The position numbers and the translations under genes were made by a program. The notes beneath the pieces are model-generated. The model saw only the letters and a program-made list of their open reading frames with translations. It did not search any database and had not been told where the DNA came from. Shown here in pieces: positions 22,384 to 29,402 of a stretch of DNA of 34,503 nucleotides (the stretch's first letter is position 1; each line of letters starts with the position of its first letter). Origin of the DNA: an uncultured Clostridium sp. (GTDB taxonomy: Bacteria; Bacillota; Clostridia; Lachnospirales; Lachnospiraceae); the NCBI RefSeq assembly GCF_900547735.1, contig NZ_URHZ01000061.1, positions 1-34,503 on the forward strand, given 5' to 3'.

Positions 22384-23778
22384 ATGGCAATGGAAAAGAA
22401 CTGTGAAATAGGACTGATAGGACTTGGTGTAATGGGCTCATCCCTGGCTAAAAATATGATTAACCATGGATTTGCTACGGCGCTTTATTCTGTCTCGGAA
22501 CAGGAGAGACGGTCATTTGCAGCAGAAAAAGATAATTACAGGATTTGCAGCGGCATGGAAGAATTTGTTTTGAGCCTGGCCAAGCCGAGAAAAATATTTA
22601 TCATGATTACCTCCGGCAGGCCGGTAGATATGGTGATTCAGTCACTGCTGCCTCTGCTGGATAAAGGTGATATCATCATGGACGGAGGAAACTCTTATTA
22701 TAGGGATACTGCAAGACGGAGCGGCGAATGCGGCCGGCATGGAATTTTGTATATGGGAATCGGCGTTTCAGGCGGCGAAAAGGGAGCGCTTTACGGTCCC
22801 AGCATTATGGCCGGCGGAAAACAGGAGGCGTGGGATGCAGTCCGCAATATTTTGGAGACAATCGCCGCCGAACATCAGGGAAAACCTTGCTGCGGGTGTA
22901 TAGGAGAAGGCGGAGCGGGGCATTATGTAAAAATGGTACACAACGGAATTGAGTATGCTATTCTGCAATTGATTGCAGAGACATACCAGTTTATGCGTTT
23001 TGTCAGGAAGATGGAGATTGAAGAGATCCAGTCTGTATTTGAGGAATGGAATAAGGGGGAACTGAACTCCTATTTGATCGAAATTAGCGCGAAAGTCCTG
23101 AAAAAGAAGGCCGAAGACGGCACCTGGATGATTGACAAAATACTGGATGTGGCAGAACAGAAGGGAACCGGTAAATGGACCGTGGAAGAGTCTGTGGAGA
23201 GAGGCGTTTATATCCCCACGATCTATGAGGCACAAATGGCCCGGGTATTTTCATCTAAAAAAGAGGAGCGGATGTCCGGTTTCGCACAACTGAAATTTCA
23301 CTCCTGCGAACTGCCGCAGACAGAAATCAAAGAGATGGAACAGGCGCTTCTGATGGCTGTCATTATGGCATACAGCCAGGGATTTGAATTAATCGCCAAA
23401 GCAGCGGAAGAAGAAAACTGGAATATCGATTTGGCAGGCCTGGCCTCCGTATGGAAGGACGGCTGCATTATAAGAAGCGCCCTTTTAGAGCGGATTGAAA
23501 AAGTGCGGGATCTTGCGTGCCGGCCAATGATTCTGACGCCGGAATTTGCGGATGCCGGTACGCTTGAAAAGTCACTTCGAAAGGCTGCGGCCGCTTCGGT
23601 TCTCTCGGGGATTCCGCTGCCCTGTCTCCAGGCGTCCTTAAACTATTACGACTATTACCGCTCCGGGCAGATGCCTGTCAATTTTATCCAGGCGCTGCGC
23701 GATTATTTTGGAGCCCATACCTATATGCGTAATGACAGGGAAGGGCATTTCCACACGGACTGGGAGGCGGATAGCTGA
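22384..23778 (+). CDS. gnd: 6-phosphogluconate dehydrogenase, decarboxylating
   Basis: The 464-residue protein has the Rossmann loop GLIGLGVMGSS (10-20), DGGNSYYRDT, IGVSGGEKGALYGPSIMAGG, and the active site GGAGHYVKMVHNGIEY with K183 and E190. It oxidises 6-phosphogluconate to ribulose-5-phosphate and carbon dioxide. After the second strand the sequence is LYSVSEQERR rather than the usual YNRT, so the phosphate-binding residues of NADP-specific enzymes are not in their usual place and cofactor preference may differ. The ATG at 22384 follows GAGAGGT; an upstream in-frame start at 22330 lies in the spacer. It completes a kinase-to-pentose-phosphate route with the FGGY kinase. Confidence 0.94.
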   Translation: MAMEKNCEIGLIGLGVMGSSLAKNMINHGFATALYSVSEQERRSFAAEKDNYRICSGMEEFVLSLAKPRKIFIMITSGRPVDMVIQSLLPLLDKGDIIMDGGNSYYRDTARRSGECGRHGILYMGIGVSGGEKGALYGPSIMAGGKQEAWDAVRNILETIAAEHQGKPCCGCIGEGGAGHYVKMVHNGIEYAILQLIAETYQFMRFVRKMEIEEIQSVFEEWNKGELNSYLIEISAKVLKKKAEDGTWMIDKILDVAEQKGTGKWTVEESVERGVYIPTIYEAQMARVFSSKKEERMSGFAQLKFHSCELPQTEIKEMEQALLMAVIMAYSQGFELIAKAAEEENWNIDLAGLASVWKDGCIIRSALLERIEKVRDLACRPMILTPEFADAGTLEKSLRKAAAASVLSGIPLPCLQASLNYYDYYRSGQMPVNFIQALRDYFGAHTYMRNDREGHFHTDWEADS

Positions 23779-23806
23779 ATTGGGTGATTCTTCTTCCGGC
23801 TCTTAG

Positions 23807-23835
23807 TTGCCTTGCATTTTTTTCTGTGATATACT
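23807..23835 (+). promoter_or_regulatory. Promoter upstream of mazG
   Basis: TTGCCT (23807-23812), 17 bp and TATACT (23830-23835), with TGA immediately upstream of the -10 (extended -10). It is the only clear promoter ahead of the mazG-hup-rqcP group. Confidence 0.55.
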
Positions 23836-23906
23836 TTTGTCGATGGTTACAGTCATGTTTATGAAACCTGCCGTGGAAGCCCGGCAGGAGCCAAAGTCAG
23901 GAGAAA

Positions 23907-24338
23907 ATGAAAATTATGGAAGAGATGCGGAAAAAATATACCTTCGACGACCTAAAAGACATCATGCGCACCCTGCGTTCCGAGAATGGCTGCCCGTGGG
24001 ACCGCCGTCAGACGCACGAGAGCCTGATTCCCTGCCTGGAAGAGGAAGCGGGTGAGGTAATCGACGCAATTCGGGAAAATGACCCGGAAAACCTCTGTGA
24101 GGAGCTTGGCGATCTGCTGTTCCAGGTGATGAGCCACAGCCAGATTGCGGAGGAGAAGGGACTTTTTACAATCGACGATGTTGTCGACGGAGTCAGCGCC
24201 AAGATGATCAGGAGGCATCCGAATGTATTCGGTGACGAGAAAGTGAATTCTGCGGAGGAAGGACTCGATTTGTGGAACAGGATAAAATCCGAGGAAAAGA
24301 GTAAAAAAGCGCAAAAAACCTTGACAAAGCAAGGATAA
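23907..24338 (+). CDS. mazG: MazG-family nucleotide pyrophosphohydrolase
   Basis: The 143-residue protein is a single MazG domain: ENGCPWDRRQTHESLIPCLEEEAGEV, then EELGDLLFQV, giving the metal-binding pattern E46/E47-xx-E50 and E66-xx-D69, and KMIRRHPNVFGD. It hydrolyses nucleoside triphosphates to monophosphates and pyrophosphate, a house-cleaning or stress-related activity. E. coli MazG has two such domains and about 260 residues, and the B. subtilis homologue has an additional N-terminal methylase-like domain, so this is a short one-domain form. AGGAGA precedes the ATG. Its place before hup and rqcP matches the conserved order in Firmicutes. Confidence 0.94.
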   Translation: MKIMEEMRKKYTFDDLKDIMRTLRSENGCPWDRRQTHESLIPCLEEEAGEVIDAIRENDPENLCEELGDLLFQVMSHSQIAEEKGLFTIDDVVDGVSAKMIRRHPNVFGDEKVNSAEEGLDLWNRIKSEEKSKKAQKTLTKQG

Positions 24339-24421
24339 ATGTATATAAATGTAAAGTAAGAATTACAACAAAGTTGAGTAGTATGAGCTCATATGAGAAG
24401 ATGACAGGAGGAATATATCAA

Positions 24422-24697
24422 ATGAATAAGACAGAGTTAATTGCTGCCGTAGCAGAAAAAGCAGAACTTTCCAAGAAGGACGCAGAGAAGGCAATCAAAG
24501 CTTTCACTGAGGTTATTTCCGATGAATTAGTAAAAGGTGAGAAAATCCAGTTAGTTGGTTTTGGTACATTTGAAGTAGCTGAGAGAGCAGCAAGAGAAGG
24601 AAGAAATCCTAAGACTGGCGAAACAATGCCGATCGCAGCTTCCAAATCCCCTAAATTCAAAGCTGGAAAAGCATTAAAGGATATGGTAAACGCATAA
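24422..24697 (+). CDS. hup: HU-family DNA-binding protein
   Basis: The 91-residue protein from ATG 24422 is a canonical HU: MNKTELIAAVAEKAELSKKDAEKAI, then GEKIQLVGFGTFEVAERAAREGRNPKTGE, the DNA-minor-groove arm, and PKFKAGKALKDMV. It is a histone-like dimer that bends and compacts DNA. The start is set by the ribosome binding site AGGAGGA just upstream; in-frame ATGs at 24374 and elsewhere are outside the family N-terminus. Abundant expression is expected. It sits 83 bases after mazG and is followed after 4 bases by rqcP. Confidence 0.97.
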   Translation: MNKTELIAAVAEKAELSKKDAEKAIKAFTEVISDELVKGEKIQLVGFGTFEVAERAAREGRNPKTGETMPIAASKSPKFKAGKALKDMVNA

Positions 24698-24701
24698 TTC
24701 T

Positions 24702-24941
24702 ATGAGATTAGATAAATTTTTAAAGGTTTCGCGCCTGATTAAGAGAAGAACCATTGCCAATGAGGCATGCGATGCCGGCAGGGTTCTGGTTAATGAAAAG
24801 CCGGCCAAAGCGTCCCTGAGTGTTAAGGCTGGGGACATCATTGAAATTCAATTTGGAATGAAGTCTGTTAAAGTAGAAGTGCTGGACGTGACAGAGACCG
24901 TGAAGAAGGACGAAGCGAAAGATCTTTATCGTTATTTATAA
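24702..24941 (+). CDS. rqcP: S4-domain RNA-binding protein RqcP (YabO)
   Basis: The 79-residue protein is one S4 domain: MRLDKFLKVSRLIKRRTIANEACDAGRVLVNEKPAKAS with the basic RNA-binding face. In Bacillus subtilis RqcP (YabO) works with RqcH on stalled large ribosomal subunits to add alanine tails to nascent chains; E. coli Hsp15 is the counterpart. Its start is 4 bases after the hup stop and no strong ribosome binding site of its own is seen, so translation is probably coupled to hup. A terminator that overlaps the yabP ribosome binding site follows. Confidence 0.93.
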   Translation: MRLDKFLKVSRLIKRRTIANEACDAGRVLVNEKPAKASLSVKAGDIIEIQFGMKSVKVEVLDVTETVKKDEAKDLYRYL

Positions 24942-24961
24942 TTCATAAACATAAAGAGGAT

Positions 24962-25009
24962 AACCTCCTAATATATTTAACAATAGTTAGATATATCAGG
25001 AGGTTTTTT
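24962..25009 (+). terminator. Intrinsic terminator overlapping the yabP ribosome binding site
   Basis: AACCTCCT (24962-24969) pairs with AGGAGGTT (24998-25005); beyond one mismatch ATATAT (24971-24976) pairs with ATATAT (24991-24996); six Ts follow (25004-25009). The AGGAGG of the 3' arm (24998-25003) is the ribosome binding site of yabP, whose ATG is at 25012. Transcripts from rqcP would end here or have the site masked. Confidence 0.8.
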
Positions 25010-25011
25010 GC

Positions 25012-25296
25012 ATGGAAGAAAAGTTAAACCGGCGGCCTCATAAGCTGGAGGTCACAGGCAGGGGGACGGGCAGTGTAACCGGTATACAGGATGTGGTGTC
25101 CTTCGACGAGAACCAGATTATCCTGGATACGGATATGGGTCTCCTGACTGTGAAGGGAAAGAATCTGCATGTGAGCCGGCTGACGCTGGAAAAGGGAGAG
25201 GTCGATATCGAGGGGACGTTTGACAGCTTTGCCTATTCCTCCAATGAGAATTACCGTAAATCAGGCGAATCCCTGTTTACCCGGCTGTTTAAATAA
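25012..25296 (+). CDS. yabP: Sporulation protein YabP
   Basis: The 94-residue protein matches YabP: NRRPHKLEVTGRGTGSVTGIQDVVSFDENQIILDTDMGLLTVKGKNLHVSRLTLEKGEVDIEG, a small all-beta domain. In Bacillus subtilis YabP and YabQ are made in the mother cell under sigma-E and YabP is needed for spore cortex assembly together with YabQ. Its ribosome binding site forms the 3' arm of a terminator, so it can be translated freely only from RNA that starts inside the hairpin or downstream of the 5' arm, or by refolding. A sigma-E promoter was looked for and not confidently identified. Confidence 0.93.
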   Translation: MEEKLNRRPHKLEVTGRGTGSVTGIQDVVSFDENQIILDTDMGLLTVKGKNLHVSRLTLEKGEVDIEGTFDSFAYSSNENYRKSGESLFTRLFK

Positions 25297-25320
25297 TAAG
25301 AAAAGGCGGGGCAAATCGGG

Positions 25321-26076
25321 ATGAGCATGACAATTCGCTATGAACTGCAACTGCTGTTTGCGAGCCTGACAGTAGGTATTTGCCTGATGGTGATATATGA
25401 CGGCCTGAGAGTGTTCAGGACTCTGGTCCCTCATGGGAATTTCTGGACAGGCATAGAAGATGCGGTCTACTGGGCTGCGTCCAGCATTACGACATTTCTC
25501 CTGCTGTTCCGGCAAAATGACGGGATACTGAGATGGTATGCTATATTAGGCGTGCTCATGGGAATGCTCGTCTACAACCTGACGGTCAGCCGTATTTTGC
25601 TGAGGCTCTTGAAAAAAGTAGAAAAATATCTTACAATAAGAAAAATAAAACGACAAAAAATCCGGCAGAAACGGCTTGAGGAGGAAGAGAAGAGACGCCT
25701 CCTGGAAGAGCAGAAGCGGCAGGAAAAGAAAGAAGAGAAACTCCGCCTCCGGGAAGAAAAAGAGGAGCAGAAGCGCCTTCTCCGCGAGGAGAAAGAGAAG
25801 GAAGACCTCAAGCGCCGCGGGAAACGGGAGAAGGAAGACCTCCGCCGCCGCGAAGAGAAGGAGAAAGAAGAACTCCGTTTCCGCAAAGAAAAGGAGCAGA
25901 AACAGCTTCGTCTCCGTGAAAAGAAGGAAGAAAAGCAGAAAAAACGGCAGAAAGAGAAACAGCACAGCCTGACCGAAGATCAGGAGCAGGAATCACGCAG
26001 GAGCAGAAAGGCGGAAGAGGAAAAAGATGCGGGAAAGCGGAAGAGCGAGAAGAAAAAAGAAAGAAAATCTGAATAA
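25321..26076 (+). CDS. yabQ: Sporulation protein YabQ with long charged helical tail
   Basis: The first 100 residues are a YabQ membrane domain with hydrophobic segments at about 8-27, 44-63 and 68-90, including IYDGLRVFRTLVPH and IEDAVYWAASS. YabQ localises around the forespore and is required for the cortex. From about residue 100 to 251 the protein is nearly all Lys, Arg, Glu and Gln, in i,i+4 alternating blocks (RLEEEEKRRLLEEQKRQEKK and onward), the pattern of a single alpha helix or coiled coil. Most YabQ proteins end not far after the membrane domain, so the tail is unusual. The DNA is almost purely purine on this strand. The 3' end overlaps the divIC-like gene by 50 bases in another frame. 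Confidence 0.88.
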   Translation: MSMTIRYELQLLFASLTVGICLMVIYDGLRVFRTLVPHGNFWTGIEDAVYWAASSITTFLLLFRQNDGILRWYAILGVLMGMLVYNLTVSRILLRLLKKVEKYLTIRKIKRQKIRQKRLEEEEKRRLLEEQKRQEKKEEKLRLREEKEEQKRLLREEKEKEDLKRRGKREKEDLRRREEKEKEELRFRKEKEQKQLRLREKKEEKQKKRQKEKQHSLTEDQEQESRRSRKAEEEKDAGKRKSEKKKERKSE

Positions 26077-26350
26077 CCGCATGGCGCTGGTCGGCATTAC
26101 GCTGGTCGTTCTGAGCCTGGCGATAGCCGTGCATCTGAAAGGGCTTGATATGAAGAAGAAAGATCTGAATTATCAGATCCGGGAAGAAAACCTTCAGGCC
26201 CAGGTTTTGGCCGAGGAGGAGAGGGCGGCGGAGCTGGAACAGTACCGCGTTTATGTCCAGACAAAACAGTATATCGAGAAGGTTGCCAAAGAAAAACTGG
26301 GACTCGTCAATAAGGACGAGATATTGCTTAAACCGGCAGAAAAGAAGTAA
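26027..26350 (+). CDS. divIC: Septum formation initiator protein (DivIC/FtsB family)
   Basis: The 107-residue protein has a basic cytoplasmic start, one membrane helix at about 19-38, a coiled coil at about 40-72, and a C-terminal YVQTKQYIEKVAKEKLGLVNKDEI, the usual end of DivIC/FtsB proteins. It joins FtsL and DivIB at the division septum. The ATG at 26027 lies inside yabQ and is preceded by GAAGAGGAAAAG. A later ATG at 26081 has no ribosome binding site and would remove the basic segment before the membrane helix. The order yabP-yabQ-divIC-spoIIE matches Bacillus, supporting orthology. Confidence 0.9.
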   Translation: MRESGRARRKKKENLNNRMALVGITLVVLSLAIAVHLKGLDMKKKDLNYQIREENLQAQVLAEEERAAELEQYRVYVQTKQYIEKVAKEKLGLVNKDEILLKPAEKK

Positions 26351-26374
26351 ATGCCCGGAAAAGAAGTGGGAATC

Positions 26375-26459
26375 CGGCGAAACGTGCGGTATCTGTCGTA
26401 CGATTTCAGTTATTCCCCCAATGAATTTGACAAATATTTCCCTCCGGCCTGTATATAAT
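26375..26459 (+). promoter_or_regulatory. spoIIE promoter: 21-bp spacer and Spo0A-box-like sites
   Basis: TTGACA (26427-26432) and TATAAT (26454-26459) both match the sigma-A consensus exactly but are 21 bp apart. In Bacillus subtilis the Spo0A-activated spoIIG and spoIIE promoters are known for this abnormally long spacing. Spo0A-box-like sequences (consensus TGTCGAA) are TGTCGTA at 26394-26400 (6 of 7), a reverse-strand TGTCAAA overlapping the -35 at 26426-26432 (6 of 7), and a weaker CGGCGAA at 26375-26381. Confidence 0.7.
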
Positions 26460-26487
26460 GGTTTCACGCAGGTTAGGAGGGATTTTT

Positions 26488-27900
26488 GTGCTTAAAAAGA
26501 AGAGTTTACATAGAGACATGGCAGATGTCAATGTCTATACGGCCAGACGCCTGAAAGATATGGCGATGTCACTTAGCGGTCTGGCTCAGGCGTTTGCGGA
26601 TGAAATCGGGGGCGGAAGGCAGCTTACAAAGGATGACGGCCTGGCGGCCATGCAGACAGCGGCGGCGGCCGTCTGCGGGGAGTGCATGAAATGCAACCTG
26701 TACTCCGGCAGCAGGAGGGATGACAGCTATTACCTTTATTACCTTCTCCGGGCCTTTGAGCAGAAGGGAAAGATTGATATGGAGGACATGCCCAGGCTGT
26801 TCAATGAGGCATGCAGGAAAAAAGACGACTATGTGCTGCATTTGAACAGGAACCTTGGACGGGCCACAATGAACCTGTCATGGAAAAACAGGTTCCTGGA
26901 GAGCAGGGATACCGTGATCGTGCAGTTTCGTGAGCTGGCCTCGATTCTGGAAGAATTTTCAGGGCAGATGGAGAATGCGACGGACATCACGGGTGACTGG
27001 GAAGAACAGATTAAATACATATTCCGGCGCCACCATATGAAGGTGGAAAATATGCTGATGCTGGAGTATGAAAACGAGCAGAAGGAAGCGTTTCTCACAA
27101 TACGCAGCACCAACGGCAAGTGCATGACCGCCCGCGACGCCTCCGAACTGGTGGGACGGGCTATGGCCGGAAGAAAATGGAGCGCGGCAAAAGACAGCAA
27201 GAGCATTATCACCAGGAATGCGGCCACCTTCCGCTTTATTGAGGAAGGGAAATACAGGATGCTCCATGGAGTCGCCAAAGCGGCTAAGGGCGGGGAGATG
27301 GTTTCCGGCGATAATTTTACCATCTATGAAGGACTTCCCAGGCAGGTCATTATGAGCCTGTCGGACGGCATGGGAAGCGGCCCCCTGGCGTGTGAGGACA
27401 GCAGTAAGGTGGTGGAGCTGACACAGCAGCTTCTGGAGACAGGATTTTCCGCCAGGTCAGCTCTGAAACTGGTCAACACGGTGCTTCTTCTCGCGGGGGC
27501 GGAGCAGAATCCCGCAACGCTCGATTTGTGCTGCGTCGATCTCTACACGGGTGTGCTGGAAGCAATGAAGCTGGGCGCCGTGCCTACCTTTATCCAGGGC
27601 CACGACGGCGTGGAGGTCCTGGAGGCGGGAGACGTCCCAATGGGAATTGTAAAATCAGTCGAGCCGGTGCTGCTGTCCCGAAAGATGTGGGACAACGACC
27701 GGATTATCATGGTCAGCGACGGCGTTCTGGAGGCGCTTCCGGGAGAATGCAAGGAGGAGACCCTGATAGATTTTCTGGAGGGGACCGGCGCGGGCAACCC
27801 GCAGGAGATGGCCGAGCGTATCCTGGAATTTGCCGCATCCTTTGAGGAGGAGCCGAGCGATGACATGACCGTCCTGGTGGGCGGGATTTTTGAGCGGTAA
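26488..27900 (+). CDS. spoIIE: Stage II sporulation protein E, form lacking the membrane domain
   Basis: From the GTG at 26488 (RBS AGGAGGG) the product is 470 residues, while Bacillus SpoIIE is 827 with an N-terminal ten-helix membrane domain of about 330 residues. No hydrophobic segment is seen here. What remains is the central regulatory region (MSLSGLAQAFADEI onward; the CGECMKCNLY cysteine cluster) and the PP2C phosphatase domain with SDGMGSG (292-298), D411 in VSDG and D458-D459 in SDDMTV. SpoIIE dephosphorylates SpoIIAA to activate sigma-F in the forespore. Synteny between divIC and tilS-hpt-ftsH marks it as the ortholog. An ATG at 26458 overlaps the promoter -10 and is not usable. No upstream in-frame remnant of the membrane part exists, since divIC ends 137 bases before. 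Confidence 0.9.
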   Translation: MLKKKSLHRDMADVNVYTARRLKDMAMSLSGLAQAFADEIGGGRQLTKDDGLAAMQTAAAAVCGECMKCNLYSGSRRDDSYYLYYLLRAFEQKGKIDMEDMPRLFNEACRKKDDYVLHLNRNLGRATMNLSWKNRFLESRDTVIVQFRELASILEEFSGQMENATDITGDWEEQIKYIFRRHHMKVENMLMLEYENEQKEAFLTIRSTNGKCMTARDASELVGRAMAGRKWSAAKDSKSIITRNAATFRFIEEGKYRMLHGVAKAAKGGEMVSGDNFTIYEGLPRQVIMSLSDGMGSGPLACEDSSKVVELTQQLLETGFSARSALKLVNTVLLLAGAEQNPATLDLCCVDLYTGVLEAMKLGAVPTFIQGHDGVEVLEAGDVPMGIVKSVEPVLLSRKMWDNDRIIMVSDGVLEALPGECKEETLIDFLEGTGAGNPQEMAERILEFAASFEEEPSDDMTVLVGGIFER

Positions 27901-27931
27901 GGCAAAACATCATTAAAAGCGGCGGCAGGCC

Positions 27932-27960
27932 TTGTGGAACCGCCGGAATTCCTGTATACT
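27932..27960 (+). promoter_or_regulatory. Promoter of the tilS-hpt-ftsH unit
   Basis: TTGTGG (27932-27937), 17 bp and TATACT (27955-27960). A CGGCGG (27920-27925) / CCGCCG (27940-27945) dyad spans the -35. The tilS ATG is 30 bases further on. Confidence 0.5.
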
Positions 27961-27989
27961 GTAGGCAAACAGCGGCAGGAAATGAGGAA

Positions 27990-29402
27990 ATGAAGAAAGA
28001 AACCTTTGATTATATTAAAAAGAATCATATGATTGAACGGGGAGACGGTGTAATCGTAGGCCTGTCGGGTGGAGCAGATTCCGTCTGTCTGCTGCACATT
28101 TTGTGGTGTCTGAAGGAAGAACTTGGAATCGGACTTCGGGCGGTCCACGTGCATCACGGCCTCCGGGGAGAGGAGGCGGACAGGGATGCCGCATTCTCGG
28201 AAACACTTTGCAGAGAGCGGGACATCCCTTTTAAGCTTGTAAAAATCAGGGCGTCCGAGGAGGCAAAGAAGCAGGGAATTTCCGTAGAGGAAGCAGGGCG
28301 CCTGGCCAGATACAGGATTCTGGAGGAAGAGGCCCTCTCGTGGCAGCAGGAAAAGAAAAAGGCCGGTTCATGCGATGCCGGTGAGATAAGGATAGCCACG
28401 GCCCACCACGGCAATGACAGCGCCGAGACCATTCTCCATAACCTGTTCCGCGGAACGGGACTAAAGGGCCTGTCCGGGATTGCGCCGGTCAGGGGGAGGA
28501 TTATCCGCCCTGTTTTGTGGGCGCGGCGGGAAGAAATCGTGGAGTGGCTCCGAAGCTGCGGGATTAAATATGTGGAGGATTCCACCAACCGGGAGAATGA
28601 CTATACCAGGAACAAAATCCGTAACGAACTTATGCCCGTTATCACATCGTCCGTCAATGAGCAGGCGGTACAGAATATCCTGAGGGCGGGAGAGCGGATC
28701 CGGGAGGCCGACGAATATCTGGAAAAAACGGCATGGAATTGGATTGGACTGCATAGTGTAGACGGACAGCCCGGTTTTTCTGCACCGGAGCTGCTGAGAG
28801 AAGACAGAGTTATAAGAGGTTATGTGGTAAGGGGTATCCTTCGGAATATGGGCTGTCCCCTGAAAGACATCACGGCCAGGCATATCGACAGCGTCCTGGA
28901 ACTGATGGAAAAGGGGACGGGAAAAGAAGTGGATCTGCCGTACGGCCTGAAGGCCGTGAATCAATACGGCAGAATTAATTTCAGCCGGAGAGAGGACAAG
29001 CCGGATATCCGGGACGAATTTACCGGTGGGCAGGATAAGCGCATGGACGCGGTCCCACGGATGGATATTCAGGTATTTCCCTTCCAAAATCAAGAGGAAA
29101 TTCCCAAAAACCAGTATACGAAATGGTTTGATTATGATAAAATAAAAGATACGTTATCTGTCAGGAACCGCCGCACCGGTGATTATATCACACTGGCGCC
29201 GGGGGGCAGGAAGACGGTAAAATCCTTTATGATCGACGAAAAAATCCCCCGGGAGAAGCGCAGTGAGATTTTGCTTCTGGCCGAGGGAAGCCATGTTTTG
29301 TGGATTGTAGGATACCGGATCAGTGAATATTACAAGGTAACGGAACAGACGAAAAACATATTACAAGTACAGTTAGACGGAGGAACAGACAGTGGCCGAT
29401 AA
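27990..29402 (+). CDS. tilS: tRNA(Ile)-lysidine synthase
   Basis: The 470-residue protein has the N-type ATP pyrophosphatase loop SGGADS (26-31), HVHHGLRGEEADRD, and TAHHGNDSAETILHNLFRGTGLKGLSGI, all standard for TilS, followed by the linker and the C-terminal TilS domains (GRKTVKSFMIDEKIPREKR near the end). It adds lysine to C34 of the CAU-anticodon tRNA-Ile so that AUA is read as Ile, an essential reaction. A GAGGAA sequence precedes the ATG. The end overlaps the hpt start by 11 bases, as in many Firmicutes. Confidence 0.96.
   Translation: MKKETFDYIKKNHMIERGDGVIVGLSGGADSVCLLHILWCLKEELGIGLRAVHVHHGLRGEEADRDAAFSETLCRERDIPFKLVKIRASEEAKKQGISVEEAGRLARYRILEEEALSWQQEKKKAGSCDAGEIRIATAHHGNDSAETILHNLFRGTGLKGLSGIAPVRGRIIRPVLWARREEIVEWLRSCGIKYVEDSTNRENDYTRNKIRNELMPVITSSVNEQAVQNILRAGERIREADEYLEKTAWNWIGLHSVDGQPGFSAPELLREDRVIRGYVVRGILRNMGCPLKDITARHIDSVLELMEKGTGKEVDLPYGLKAVNQYGRINFSRREDKPDIRDEFTGGQDKRMDAVPRMDIQVFPFQNQEEIPKNQYTKWFDYDKIKDTLSVRNRRTGDYITLAPGGRKTVKSFMIDEKIPREKRSEILLLAEGSHVLWIVGYRISEYYKVTEQTKNILQVQLDGGTDSGR

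Noticed and set aside
25546..25965. Leu/Phe-rich minus-strand frame opposite the yabQ tail, resembling a membrane protein
   Set aside because: It is the complement of GAA/GAG/AAG codons, which reads as Phe, Leu and Ser; there is no start signal and no varied sequence.
25676..25972. Arg/Lys/Ser-rich plus-strand frame inside yabQ, resembling a basic protamine-like protein
   Set aside because: It is an out-of-frame reading of the purine-rich yabQ tail without a ribosome binding site.
26458..26487. ATG at 26458 as the spoIIE start
   Set aside because: It overlaps the promoter -10 (26454-26459), so it would not be in the transcript; the GTG at 26488 has an AGGAGGG ribosome binding site.
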